Shown here one piece after another: positions 21,586 to 33,889 of a DNA stretch of 64,000 bases (within the stretch, counting starts at the first letter, position 1; the number at the start of each line of letters is the position of its first letter). The DNA comes from Chimonanthus salicifolius (Eukaryota > Streptophyta > Magnoliopsida > Laurales > Calycanthaceae), in contig CM023539.1 in assembly GCA_013350335.1 (NCBI GenBank), forward strand, positions 36,504,631-36,568,630, read 5' to 3'. The position numbers were made by a program, and so were the translations under genes. Below the pieces are notes generated by a model. That model was not told where the DNA came from. It did not search any database and saw only the letters and a program-made list of their open reading frames with translations.

Positions 21586-22734
21586 TTACCATCCTGAAAT
21601 TCCATTTCCATCTTCCAAGGCCCAAGCACCAGCCCGCCTCCGCGGAACTCTACCAAAAATTAAATTTGTTGATCGGTTAACATGGGAAGACCTGGATTCT
21701 GCATTTGCCCGTGAAGAAGAAGATGAAGACCGAAGCCGCCTAAAAAAGGAGAAGAAATTGCGGAACGCCTGGCCAATTCCTCCACCTTCATTTGAGCGAC
21801 TCCCTCTCGAATTCCATGATATCCTCCTAGGAGTACCCCCGTTGTTGAAACCTCCATCCATTTCTGTATACACAACAGGGAGCTCCCGATCCCCAGTCTG
21901 TCTACCATGGGAAAACCTTCCAATGGCAAACCCACCTCCAGGGAGCCTCCATATTGTCAGCCCCATAGCATTTTCCTCGATCCCAGCTGGTGACTGTTCA
22001 TTTGAGGACCCATCTGGTTCAGGCAAACTCTGTCTAGGGGCATCAGTGGGCAATTCATGACGACATACAGGGCAAGAATTATGCAATGAGAGCCAGGGGA
22101 TGATGCAATCTGAATGATAGATATGTTTGCAGGGCATCTCACGTGACTCGGTGCCCAGCTCAAAGGGTTCCTTGCAAACAGCACAGTGCAATTCAGTGAC
22201 AACATGGCTGGCAACAATCTCAATTTTGGGCATTGATTCTACAGCAGCCTTCGATGCAGGGGGTTGCTCAATTCGCCCAACACCATTTATTTCAATCTGG
22301 GCAAGCTGCTCGAGAAGCCGATCAAACCCTGACCCCACGAGAAAATCAGACATGCTGGCACCATCAGCAGGGAGGCCTGAGCCACCACCATCATCATAGT
22401 AAAGCCCAAAGCTTCCCCTCCTCTCTCCATTGCCACGCCCATTGTCTATGCCGCCACCATCAGCAGGGTCACGGAGGAGGATCATTGGATTGAAAGGGGA
22501 ATGATCACCACCACGGGGGCGATGACGGGATTCAGAATTCAGACGATTTCTACCAAGCATGTACATGGCAGTGCCTGGGAATCCCCGGCGAGGAATTGAT
22601 TGTAGTGGGGAATCTATCTCTTCAATGAATCCGCTATTGCAGACTGAGCAAACAATGGGTTCATGTGACCAAACCCTTATGAAGCGGCTACAGCGGTGGC
22701 ACCAGTAGGAAGAAGAAGACACCGTCGTGGCCAT
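21586..22734 (-). CDS. RDUF1: RING-H2 E3 ubiquitin ligase with zinc ribbon and DUF1117 (RDUF1/2 type)
   Basis: An intact intronless gene of 382 residues. The N-terminus carries a small zinc ribbon (C12, C15, C29, C32). The middle is low complexity and Gly/Arg/Ser rich. A RING-H2 domain spans 184-224 with C184, C187, C202, H204, H207, C210, C221 and C224, including MPCKHIYH and CPVCRHELP. The DUF1117 region follows (about 256-308: GLTIWRLPGGGFAIGRF, then ELPVVYTEMDGGF). This order is the signature of the plant RDUF1/RDUF2 group, which bind E2 enzymes and ubiquitinate proteins; family members are reported in ABA and drought responses. All metal ligands are present, so it is probably active. The start at 22734 is the only one that includes the zinc ribbon. 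Long frames on the opposite strand are shadows. Which of the two paralogues it is cannot be told here. Confidence 0.95.
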   Translation of the reverse strand: MATTVSSSSYWCHRCSRFIRVWSHEPIVCSVCNSGFIEEIDSPLQSIPRRGFPGTAMYMLGRNRLNSESRHRPRGGDHSPFNPMILLRDPADGGGIDNGRGNGERRGSFGLYYDDGGGSGLPADGASMSDFLVGSGFDRLLEQLAQIEINGVGRIEQPPASKAAVESMPKIEIVASHVVTELHCAVCKEPFELGTESREMPCKHIYHSDCIIPWLSLHNSCPVCRHELPTDAPRQSLPEPDGSSNEQSPAGIEENAMGLTIWRLPGGGFAIGRFSHGRQTGDRELPVVYTEMDGGFNNGGTPRRISWNSRGSRSNEGGGIGQAFRNFFSFFRRLRSSSSSSRANAESRSSHVNRSTNLIFGRVPRRRAGAWALEDGNGISGW

Positions 22735-23420
22735 TGAAACCCAAAAATCCTATCTTTTTCCTCAAATTCCTTCCGAAAAGTAGATAATGGAAATTGTAGA
22801 ATCCTTCGTCAGAGAAATTATCTAAAAATCCCTCTTTCCCTCAAATTCGTACCCAATCGTAAAGATTCTTTTCCTTCCAGAACTAACCGTAAAAAATCCT
22901 TAATTTCCTCCAAATTCCAGTAGTAGAAGAAGAGACAACCCTAATAAATCTTTGGTCCTTTCCTTGGAATTCCAATTGCTTGAATGAAGAAATCCTATAA
23001 TTCTCCTCCTTTCCCCCAAAAATAAAAACAACAATAAATTAAAAAGAATCCTCTTTTTCAAATATCTAAAAATCCTAATATAGCATGTTTGAGAAGCCCG
23101 AAACTCCCTTCTGTTGTTTTCCCTAAAATCAGAAAAATCTCATTTCTAGGAAATCGTCAAAATTAAGGTAAGAAACTTACGAGATGGCGTATAAATCTTT
23201 AATTTTCTTCAAATTCGAGAAAAGAGATCGGTGAAAAGGAGAGAGAAAGAGAAAACCTGGAAATCAGATCCGTTTTCTAGAAACGCAAGAAATCGCCGGG
23301 AGGTTACTTCGGAAGAGGATTGTAAGAAATGGGAAGAACCGTGAGGGATAGAGGCAGGAAACGAAGGCTTGAACAATGAAAACTTCCGTTTAGAGGACTT
23401 TGGAAGAACATATTTAAAAG
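22735..23420 (-). promoter_or_regulatory. 5' leader and core promoter of the RING ligase gene
   Basis: C/T-rich leader on the minus strand. A good splice donor (GTAAGT, 23175-23180) suggests a 5' UTR intron, though I could not fix the acceptor. A TATA-like TTTAAATA lies at about 23411-23418. Exact transcription start unknown. Confidence 0.4.
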
Positions 23421-23832
23421 GAGAGAAAGGGATTGTTCTAATATTCCATTTTATTTTATTTCTAGATATATTTATTTAAAATTTGATAGCTATTGAGCAT
23501 TATTATTCAAATGATATAATGGCAAAAAATAATATGTTAGAATTATAAATTTTTTGGATATAATATTTTTTTTTTTTAAATCTATCATTTATTTTAGATG
23601 ATTATGATAAAAATATAGATATTAGTAGCAATTTCTTATGAGAATCTTCATTTACTTAAGTAGACCATGTATCTAATGTTTTTGTTATGTATCTTATATT
23701 TAATTGCTATTGTAAAATTCATATAAATTTTCTATGTGGTTTTATTTTGCATGTAGCTTCACCATTATTATTCAAATTATTTTTTTATATTAATTTGAAG
23801 TTGATTTCTATTTTTAGATTTGACAAATTATC
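23421..23832. other. AT-rich spacer
   Basis: No gene or repeat recognised. Confidence 0.4.
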
Positions 23833-24009
23833 TTATGGGTGTAGCTCAAGTGGTTTCCTTCCGCCTTAGGAAGTGAGAGGTTGAAGGTTCGAGTCTCCAT
23901 GGCCTAACCTTAGTGTGCTCGAAGGGTAGTGGGCTCACCCACGGAGGTTTTACGCCAAGTATCCCACGGTTTCCACCATAAATTCAAAAAAAAAAAAAAA
24001 AAAAAAAAA
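23833..24009 (+). mobile_element. tRNA-derived SINE, family A
   Basis: The best copy of this family. A-box GGTGTAGCTCAAGTGGT, B-box AAGGTTCGAGTCTCC, then body words GGCCTAACCTTAGTGTGCTC and AGTGGGCTCACCC, ending in a run of about 24 A (23986-24009). Three more copies lie at 47655, 48104 (minus) and 51165 (minus). Confidence 0.88.
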
Positions 24010-25274
24010 TCATCTTCATAGACTGATTGCCTAATGTCAAAAGATTTAGACCGCAACAACAAACTATTTTTTTAACCTCATCTAGATTGAAGGTTAGATT
24101 AATCCCCGAATACAATGACTTATTATGATCATACAACTGAATAATTTAGACTATTGTTACTAAAAATGTAAATGATAACTTTGATGCTATGCTGAAAAGT
24201 ATTCTTAATATTTAATATTTATAAATTTTATATTATAATATGAGTCATAAAGGCAGCAGCACAGAGCAAAATATGGGTTTAGAGGATAAATGAATCATTA
24301 GTAACTCAACTAATATTTGAAACTTCTATGGTCTCAATTAAGACAGAGGGTATCCCATAAGTCAGATAAAAAAAAATTAAATCACTAAATCAAGTAGACA
24401 TGCAATTTATGAAAAATTAAAGGATGCAATTAATATATGAGGTCAGAAAATTATTCACTGATTTTTTCAAGGAGTTCTAAATGAAAAATGATCCTCTTAA
24501 TTTCAACAAGATTGCATTCACATGTAGCATTGACTTATCTATTGATTTCTTTTATGCATGAGGTAATTAATAATAATAATTCTTCTTAAATCTAATATAA
24601 ATTAATCAATTGAAACTTTTACTATAAATGTGGAATACAAAATATACTGAATGAACAATTTATTCACAAAAAAGTAGAATTAAGAAAAAAAATATATCAT
24701 AGAATTGAAGTAGAATGACACACTGGACTTACAAACAAAAGATTTGATGCTGCAACTATAATTTTATCCTTTTCATTTCCTTTCTTATAAAGGATATTAA
24801 ACAAAGAAACTATGCCTTTTTACAATTATCTCTAGACCTTTAAAATCCTCCAAGTTGATTTCTAAAATCACCTTTTCTATTTTTTAATCCTTTTAGTAAG
24901 AATTTTCTATATTTTTATCCTTCCAATTCATCATATCATTTACAAAATGCTTTTTTTTTTTCCTTTTTTATGAATTTTTATTTTTTTTATGTTGAGACTA
25001 GTTAAATCCTTTCAACTCTCTAAATTCAAATTTAAAATCTTTTTTTTCTTAGCAATTTTTTACAAATTTTATATCTTTTTAAGAATTAATATTATAAAAG
25101 TGTCTTGAATCAATCCAATTCACTACATCTAATTCTGAAAGTATATTTCTATTTTTAGCCAATTTTACATAACTTTTTCATATTTTTTATTATTCTTGTG
25201 ACAAAAGTGTGAAAATTTGATAAAAGAGCAGGGTTTTGTTTAAAACATTAGTGAAATAAAAAAATGAGAAGAAA
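24010..25274. other. AT-rich spacer
   Basis: Homopolymer-rich with no coding signal. No repeat family recognised. Confidence 0.4.
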
Positions 25275-25750
25275 AAAGTGGAAGACAGAATATCTCTTTC
25301 AATTATTTAAAATTTAAAATCTTTGCAATTATAACTCTTAATCAAGATAGGTATCCTTTGTCCTCCATTAAAAATAAAACTAATTTCACAAATATATATA
25401 AAACCTTCAATCAATATACTGATTAAATTAATGGAGAGAGACTCCGAGAAATTAAACGTAAATCCAATTCAAAACTTTATCAAATCCTCTTTATACTTTT
25501 GAATAAAGTGTCTTTCACTATTTTTTTTCCTGTCCCAATGGAAGAGAGAATAGCTTTGTCAATTATCTAAAATTTAAATCTTTACAATTATAACTCTTAA
25601 TCAATATAAATATTCTTGTCCCACATTAAAAATAAAATTAATCTCACAAATATATATAAAACTCTGTCCACCGACATCAATTAAATTAATGAAGAGTGAC
25701 TCAATCGAATTTAAAACTTTGCCAAATGCTTTGGAATAAAGAGTTTTTCA
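25275..25750. repeat. Direct duplication, about 2 x 220-240 bp
   Basis: The block with CTTTGCAATTATAACTCTTA and ATTAAAAATAAAACTAATTT (25275-25515) recurs at 25541-25750 in the same order with about 15 percent difference. No terminal repeats seen. Confidence 0.75.
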
Positions 25751-28019
25751 TTTTTTTTTTTTTTTTCTGTCTCTCTATTTGTGGCAGCCACAACGTACCT
25801 GCACGTGACTTTCAGTGTGTAAAAGGAAACAAAGAAAAGAGCTTTTCTTTTCTTTTCTTCTTTTTCTCTTCTTTTTTTCCCTCTCTCTCAGTCCAAACTC
25901 CTTTAATGGGGAATATATTCCTTTTTGTGCCCACAGGCTGACGCCTTTGTCTTTTCTTTTGCCAAAGTTGACTAAGATTTAATTCACATCTGTGTATCTT
26001 TCAAGCTTCCTCGTTTGGTATTATAATGTGATACAAAAAATCCAAGCGTTGCCCTCGTAGGAAAGTTTCCTAAAACATTTGAAAATTGAAATACTCATTT
26101 ATGGTATTAGCAATCGTTTAAAACTCAGCATGTGGAGAATGATGGGCTAAATAAGATTCAACTGGATTGATCCATAGTTAAATCCAATCAAATTCGTGAT
26201 ATTAATATAATATTAAATTATTAACTAAAGTTATATTTTATAAAAATATATTCTTTCTCTTACAAACACAATGATAAATACCAAAAATTAATAATTCAAA
26301 ATTCATATTTCCAAAATAACCAATATTTTCATCTTCATTTTCTTCATTTAAAGAAACCAAAGATTTTTAAGGGTCATGGGTTTATTAGATAAATCAGATT
26401 GACCTGCGAGTAACCGAGGGTTTTTAAATGACTCGACCCATGTTTCAGTTGGGCTAGGATTGATCCCCGGGTCAACTCGTGGGCCAAGCCAAGTTTGACA
26501 ACACTGGGTATTAGTAATGGATAGTGATTTTTACACCACCATTTTTTCCTTATGATGCACCCCTTAAAGGGAAATTTCAATTTTGTGCTTGTTTTTAGGA
26601 AAGAGGAAAAGAGTGGCGAGGAAAGAAGTACAGGTAAAATTAAAATTTTCTTTTAAGAATGGTGCACCATGAGAAAAAATAGTGATGTAAAAATTACTAC
26701 CAATTAGTAATAGTATAAATTTTGTTGAAATTAATCTTTTGATTTTTTAGAGGATCGAAAAGTTCTTCAGGTATTATGGTTATAAATGAACGAAATAACT
26801 AAATTTTCAGAAATACAATTGAAATATCTGATATTTGATCCAAATTTCAGCTCAAATATGACCAATAGCAGTCGATCAACTTTTTCTGAAAAATTACTGA
26901 TATTTCTAAGGGCCTATACCAAATCTGAAATCAGTCAAAATTTGCAACTTAGGTTATGATGGGGAATTTTCTCAAGCTAGGCATAAAGAATTTAATGGTT
27001 GAAATTTGAATACTTTAATTTTATGTGTGCTTACTGCTATGTACAGCGAAGAAATGATAATGTTCACGTCGATCATATATAATATATAATTGAATTCATT
27101 CAAAAAAATTATTCTTAAATTAAGATTAATAAAAATTCATTTTGATTCAATTATATAGTTATTTTTTAATTCTCTAAATATTTAAAAATTTAAATTATTT
27201 TTTTATTTTAAATTTTTTATCCTTTAAAAATATGATTTTATTAATCTTATCAAAATATTTTTTAGTAAGTTTCATCTTTAATGATACAGCTTTTGAGTAG
27301 ACACATTATATGAGACCTGTGTGAACCTTCTAAAAAGTTGAAGGGCAAATATTTTCCTCCCTGTCATCACTCACTTTAGTGTATTTTTATATTATTTGTA
27401 ATATAGTATAGTATTTTAATAATGATCATTATTATGATTTTATATTTTAAGATTTTTTCCCAATAATGAAATGAGAAAACCCTTGAGTTTCCAAACACCA
27501 TTATTTATATTTTTTTAATATTTTCAATACTGACAAAAACTTAGGTGATAATGCATGTTTTTCCATGCCACCTTACATTAAATGAGGCATGTGCAAAGGA
27601 CTGAGCAAATCTCTAAGACTCTAAGCCAACCATCTTTCATCTTTGTCATCAAATGTGTGACACATCTTCTTCATTCCATTCATAAAAAAGTCATTTCTTG
27701 CATTGACCGTTCTCGCAATTAGGGTTCTCCAGATCATTAAGGCTGGTCATATTGACAAATTAACTTAAAACTTTAATTCTGTGAAAGTCATTAACTAGTA
27801 AATCTCTCTAATGATAAGATAATGAAAAAAAAAAAGGGAAAATAATTAATAATACAACCACTGCTAAACTTGCTAAGCCCCAAGAAAAGGACAAGGACCT
27901 TGAGTTAAATAAATGAAAAGAAAAATTGTCTAAAAGTAAGAGTGCAACAAAATGATACAAAAGTAAAGATAGAGAGAAATGAACAGTGTGGGACAGAGCA
28001 ACTCAAAATAAGAATTAAT
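25751..28019. other. AT-rich spacer with a hAT MITE remnant
   Basis: At about 26350-26510, reverse reading gives CAGTGTTGTCAAACTTGG and GTTGACCCGGGGATCA, similar to the hAT MITE ends described at 42944 and 45552, but the other end is not clear. The rest shows nothing recognisable. Confidence 0.4.
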
Positions 28020-28205
28020 TAAAAGGGGAGTTGGCATGACACTCAAGAAGTCTGTGAAGAGAGAGGTGTTGAGTTTAATTTACACTTAAATTCCTCCATA
28101 TCACTCTCATGCAGTTACTTTTTATCGACTTATCAGTGTGTGTGAATTTAGATATTTACATATGCTCGTGAAATTAGTCTCTGTTAGACTTGGATATTTA
28201 GCGCA
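28020..28205 (+). mobile_element. tRNA-derived SINE, family B, diverged
   Basis: GGAGTTGGCATGACACTCAAG (A-box region), GTTGAGTTTAATTTACAC (B-box), then ATCACTCTCATGCAGTTAC and an end near GACTTGGATATTTA. Confidence 0.6.
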
Positions 28206-29067
28206 AAAGTTAGTCCATTAGATGAAGTGACTCAAGTCTATTCTTCAGAAAGGAGAAATCCACTTTCATGTGTGAGAGTGTCGACATGAGAACATGGTCG
28301 GTGTCAAGAGCAAGAAATACTTTCCAGTTTTCTCCACCAAAGATCATCCAAATTCTTATTTCTGTGCCGAAGTAATATATATATATATATATATATTAGC
28401 AAAAGTTCTAAGTCAACAAGCAAATCAATATATACACTTGTTTCTCGAAATTTACACAAAGTAATAATAGTCGATTCCCTTGTGAGTTGTGAATTAAGAG
28501 AAACAATACAAACAACAAATGAGATACCCGTCTTTTGAAGTCGAATCTTGAGTTAGATTTACAATCAGTTCTAAAGTCACTCTCTTTAGATTTAATCTTT
28601 GTATGGATTGGGAGGTTTATAAACTATAATACTTTAAAATATTATTCCATCAATTTGAGGTTGACCATTAATTTGAATTTAACAAATTGTTTCTATGGTC
28701 TGCTGCTCTATTCTATGAAGCTTAACCCACAACCTCTAAATAATTTAATTGAAAATAAATATTTTAAAAATTGATTCATAGATCAAATCGTCTCAAAAGA
28801 AGGTTGAGTTGAGTAAAGTAACTGAAGTTCAATAATGGTCAAGTTCAATCAAATACGTGATGAAACTCCAGGGGTTAGAATATGATTGACCCTAGATGGG
28901 GGAGAACAGGGCAATCTACAATTTGTTGGTCCTTTAAAAATTCCTTCATTAATTAACAAATTTACAGCAGACATAAGTCAATCAAGTGTTTGTGTGTTAG
29001 CAATTGTAATTAAACAAGAATTCAAACAATTAGCTCTAACACCACAAGACCAATGTAAAGTGATTCG
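28206..29067. other. Spacer, possibly part of an older LTR element
   Basis: Contains an (AT)n run at 28377-28397. The 200 bases before 29068 and the sequence after 32323 were contiguous before the solo LTR inserted. No coding sequence seen. Confidence 0.4.
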
Positions 29068-29072
29068 GAGTA
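29068..29072. repeat. Target site duplication GAGTA, left
   Basis: Identical to 32319-32323. Confidence 0.92.
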
Positions 29073-32000
29073 TGTAATACTCTGACCCGAATTAGACTTA
29101 ATCAATATAATCAATCATATTTTAACGTGCTAATCATGAATATCACAGTTAGAGCTTTATGAAAAGTCCAGATTTGGCCCAATCAGAGCCCGATAGCTCG
29201 ATGATCCAACTCATCTAAGTTGGTGGGCAAAATAGTAATTTACCGTTGACAGTGTTATTTTATTAATTATCTAATTATATGATTATTGTTTGAGTAATAT
29301 TGATTCCTTAATTAAGGATTTAAATTTTAAAATTTATAAGTGATTTATTATATTATTTTTAGAAAATGTTATTAAAAAACTACCTTAAAAGATCCCGAAA
29401 GTTAGGAAATAATTATTTTTAAACAATTTTAGAAGTGAGAAAATTTTAAGAAAAATATGCGTTTTAGATTTTATTACAATTCATTGTTTTATGTTTTCAA
29501 ATTCTGAAAATAAAGGTTTTAAACCCTTTAAATAAATACAAGTTGAATTAAGTAAATAGCGACAAAATGTGATTTTTGTTTAAATCAATAAATTTTGATA
29601 AAATATAAATCTCCAAAAAAAATTTATGATGTGTAGAGTTTATAAAACCTAACATTTTTGTTAAGATTGATTAAATTAATTAAGTTAAATAAATCTTGTA
29701 ATTAGTTAAAATTTAAAATGAAATAGAAATGGACTTATTTGCAAATAAAATACAAGGACTAAACTGCAAATTTCTAAATCATTAAACCACCCACGTGGCC
29801 GTTGAAGCTGCTGCTTCAGCATCGACTCATGCAAGCTATGACGTAGCTTGCAAGTGATGTGTTCTTCCCATGACCCTGATGGAAGGCCTACTACCCTATC
29901 AATCCTTGGCTATAAATTCAGGCCATCTCCCAATAGGATTCTCCACTGAATTTTCAAAGAAAACCATTGCTCCTCTGTTTGAAATTTTCACGGTTGCTTT
30001 GAAGTGGAAGTTTTTTCAGTCGTTGAAACTCAGCCCAATTTACAAAGCAAAGGTAATATTTAGATTCAGTTTCAAATTCTAACCACTTTAGGATCAAACA
30101 AAACTAAATTTGATTGAGATTTGAGTGTCAAAACTGATTTTGAAGTTTAATGGAAAACATGAATTTTCATGTGTTCCACTGATTTTTTTGTTAAAATCTT
30201 ATGTTTTTAATCAGTATTAATGTTTCAATTGATTCCCATTGTAAAGAGGACTCATTGAAGAGTCCATCTGACCTGAAAGGTGTGAAAAACGAATCTAGAA
30301 ACTCACTGTTTCTGGATTCGTAATTTACACAGTCCTTCCCGTCACTGCTCTGTTACAGGTGATAGAGGAAGAAGATGACTCTCGGAAGATCCGAGAATCG
30401 GGCTTCGGAAGTTTCGAACCTCTGTTCGGGGTTCTGAAGCGCTCAGAGGCCAGAATGTTCTTTTTTACCTCTGCTGTTCAGACTCTGTCATTCCGAGAAT
30501 TCTCGAATGTTCCAAACTGTTCGAAAGTTTCGAGCATACCTCGACAGGTTCCGAGACACACTGAGACCTACTGAATTTTTCTATCTTCTTTGCTTCTGTT
30601 TGGAAGCAATCTCAGAGGTTCCGAGATCTAAACTTCTGAAGTTCCGAAGAACAGAATCCAAGTTCTGAAGGCTTTGTAAAGCCCAGATTTAGGCAATGGC
30701 TCGAAAATTCCGAAGCCACGGTACCTGGTTCTGAGGCATGTTCTGAGGAACCTAGAATTGGTTTTGAAACTTAGTCTAAGTTAAAATTCCATGTTAAAAC
30801 TTAGACCCTAGGTTTTGATGTATGTTTACACCATTTTTGTAAATTGAAAGTGATAGTAACCCCTCTCCTTGATACTTTTATGTAAATCTATATTATGTTT
30901 TCACTTCCAGGCCGATACTCTCTATCTGTTGCAACGCAGCTCGGTAGTTATCAGTAGCTGTGCGATTAACTTCGTCGCTCGATAGGAAAGAAAGATTCGG
31001 GCACTAAGTGATCTCTTGGCCTAACTCACTGTATGAGTAGTGGCCTGAGCATTTTATATCTCTAGGCTTAACTCAATACGGCTATATGGTTATTTCCAGA
31101 AGACAATATGAGAAGTGGCCTGAGCACCTTATTATATTTTTATTGTTGTAATTTAAAATGGCCAGTAACCCATATAAGAGACTCAGATCCATTTCCCTTA
31201 GAGTTTTTTTGGAAAATAGGATAGAAAGATTTGAAATACTATGAATATGTGTTATATTGTTCTATGTATTATGTTTAATTAATGATTGAATAATTCGTTG
31301 TATCCTTATTTGTGTATTTGACAGATACTTCGATATCCTACATATTCGGTGAGGAGACTTAACATTACAGTAGGAGTAAATCAGGTTAAGAGGATCTAGT
31401 GCAATAAGTGGTTTCAAGGATCAGACTTAATGAACCCACTTATATGCCTAGACATGATGCACTAATGTGAAAAGTGCTTATTGATACTAACGATGTTTAT
31501 TGTATATTGTGATTATAATTATTAAATACTTATGAGTTATGACGATATTAATACTGCTTCCACGTATCCTTAACTACTGAACTATTATTGGCCCAGGTGT
31601 GTCGATTACAGGCCTAGGTGTGTCGGTTTGCGTCTACTGGCCCAGGTGTGTCAGTACCGGCCCAAGTGTGTCGGAGATGTACTTGAAAGATTCTGCATTT
31701 TGACCGTGTCGGGACTTAATGCTTATAGTCAGTGTAGTGTCTAGGTGCTACGTTGGATGTCCGCAGTTATGAAGTTATTTTGATACATTGGCAGGATAAA
31801 TCTTTTATGATGATGATTTTGGCTAACCTGATATTCATTACACTGCATTATTATATTTTTTTCACTGGGCTGGTTAGCTTACACTGCTCACATTTCAGGA
31901 TACGTACCCGAGGAGGAGGAACCTCCATCTCAAGCTTAGGATGGATAAGCTGTTGCGGTTTCTTGTGATTCCCACGGATTGGAATTTCATTCTTATCTTG

Positions 32001-32318
32001 ACTATTGGTTCATTTGAATCATATTTTGTATAAAGTACCTCATGTGGTACTTATTATGTTAAATTTATATATGAACCACTATGTTACCGTTAGTAACTCT
32101 AATAGGAATGAAGGATATCTTTTTATGAAAGAAGTATTTGTTTGTATGATATGTGATTGTAAATGGGTAGACGTATGGTACATGTTTGAGTCCACATGTA
32201 AGGAACATGTGTGACACTTATTTCTGGGCCTAACTATTGATCTAGCCCAGTTAAGAGTTATTAAAAAGAAAAATAAATTAGCAGCGTTCCGGGCCCACCT
32301 CCGGGTCAGGGCGTTACA
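29073..32318 (+). mobile_element. Family A solo LTR, copy A3
   Basis: TGTAATACTCTGACCC at the left and GGGTCAGGGCGTTACA at the right (3246 bp), flanked by identical GAGTA on both sides. There is no internal region, so it is a solo LTR. The GC-rich TTCCGAG-motif block is at about 30360-30740. A short tandem array of GGCCCAGGTGTGTCGG-like units lies at about 31585-31680. Confidence 0.95.
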
Positions 32319-32323
32319 GAGTA
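32319..32323. repeat. Target site duplication GAGTA, right
   Basis: Identical to 29068-29072. Confidence 0.92.
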
Positions 32324-33880
32324 AGCCCTGCTATATCCACTGATGGAGTCACCCACCCTTGGGCTATCCCAAATTCATTAAGTGGGGAATTATACCCACT
32401 CTAATAGATTATGAATTCCACCTAACCAATTGGTTGAGACTTTCACCCAACACCAATAGTTAGAGTAAACCCTCTATTTTTTATAGTGGTTCAAGAGTAC
32501 ACCCTCTTTAATCCACTTCACAACAAGATGATTTAAAACGAAAAATTAAACCAAGAAGCACTTGTCTTAGGAGTTTTGTAATGTATAGATGTGCTTCTCA
32601 AAATTCCTTCCCAATGTGATCTCGCAAGATGACAATGATGCGCCGAGTGTAGAGCAATCACAAGAATTTGGGAAGCCTCTAGGAAATTGGTTCACCAATG
32701 TCTACCCTAGAGTGATTGCAATTCTCCCTCTCTCTCTCTCTCTTTGAATTTCAATCTAAGAAGAATGGATTTTTTATTGATTCACCAAGTGTATGCATAA
32801 GAGAGATGATCCACTCACTCAAGGGTATTAATTCACCAATGTACTCTGGTAGATCAGGGTCATCAATGCTCAAAAGAGGTCTCAAAAACAATGCCAAATG
32901 GTTTCATATTTATAGAGAGGCAAAACTGTTTTTGAAACAGTTCATCACCCACAAGTCGACCAAACCTATGGGTCGGTGAACTGAAACTACCAATGGGTCA
33001 GTTTCACTGATGGGTCGATACTCCATATGTCGATCTTGTTGATGGGTCGGTCTAGATTATCAAAGAGCAGCATAAAAATACAGAGCCTGCTCATCCAGCA
33101 CCTTGAAAATATTGAACGACATGCTTATCCATCGATGGATCGGTCTTGGTACTCTCGATGGGTCTGTTACAACGACGTGTCGGTTTCGAGAGTACCCCAG
33201 AATCCTAAGTCCATAACTCATACTTGAACAAGATTGACATGTCGAGCTCTTCTACAGGTCGAACCCGATTATCAGAGAGTAGACTGAATTTACAGTCTGT
33301 TCTGTCCAGAGACTGCATAATTCCAGTCGACATATCGAATACCTCGATGGGTCGGTCCTGTGTTTACAGAGGAGTTGGTAGACATGTTATACTCAAGCCC
33401 TGAATGACAGTCTTTCCAGTTCAGAACCCTTGTCAATACAGTCGACGTGTCGACAACCTCGATGGGCCGGTCCTGTCTTCACCGATGGGCCTGTGGACTC
33501 GACGGGTTGACCTCACAGATTACCAGATTTCTAATGTTTATCCCATCTGGTTCTGTGACTGTCCAGGCACCACTTAGACTTATATTAATTTTTACCAATA
33601 TAATCCCTAAGTTTAGGCAATATCCACTAAGGGTGTGGGTTATACCTAAGGTCATCTATGACCAATTTTACCTGTGTGATTGCCATACACCGATGAGCTT
33701 GGAAACTTGGAATTTGATCTTCAATCTTCTGATCACTTTGAGTCAACAAATCTTCTAGCAAGTGCTTCTCCCAGGTCATGGAATTGACAAATTAGAAAAT
33801 CTTGCTTCAGAAAAGAAAAGTAAAAAATAAAAGACTTGTTCAAATGGTGAAAGGAGTCAACCATCGAAGGAAGAAGAAGA
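32324..33880. repeat. Repeat-like sequence with a degenerate GATGGGTCGGT array
   Basis: A (CT)n run lies at about 32726-32745. Between about 32930 and 33520 the words GATGGGTCGGT, GACGTGTCG and CGATGGGCCGGTCCTG recur every 30-60 bases. The region is probably inside an old LTR or other repeat, since it flanks and predates solo LTR A3. No coding homology was recognised. Confidence 0.5.
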
Positions 33881-33889
33881 TGATGAAAT

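Noticed and set aside
21758..22493. Open frames on the plus strand across the RING ligase gene
   Set aside because: They are opposite-strand shadows of an intact gene with a complete domain set.
23833..23905. Candidate tRNA gene
   Set aside because: The A and B boxes belong to a SINE head; the cloverleaf is not conserved and an A-tailed body follows.
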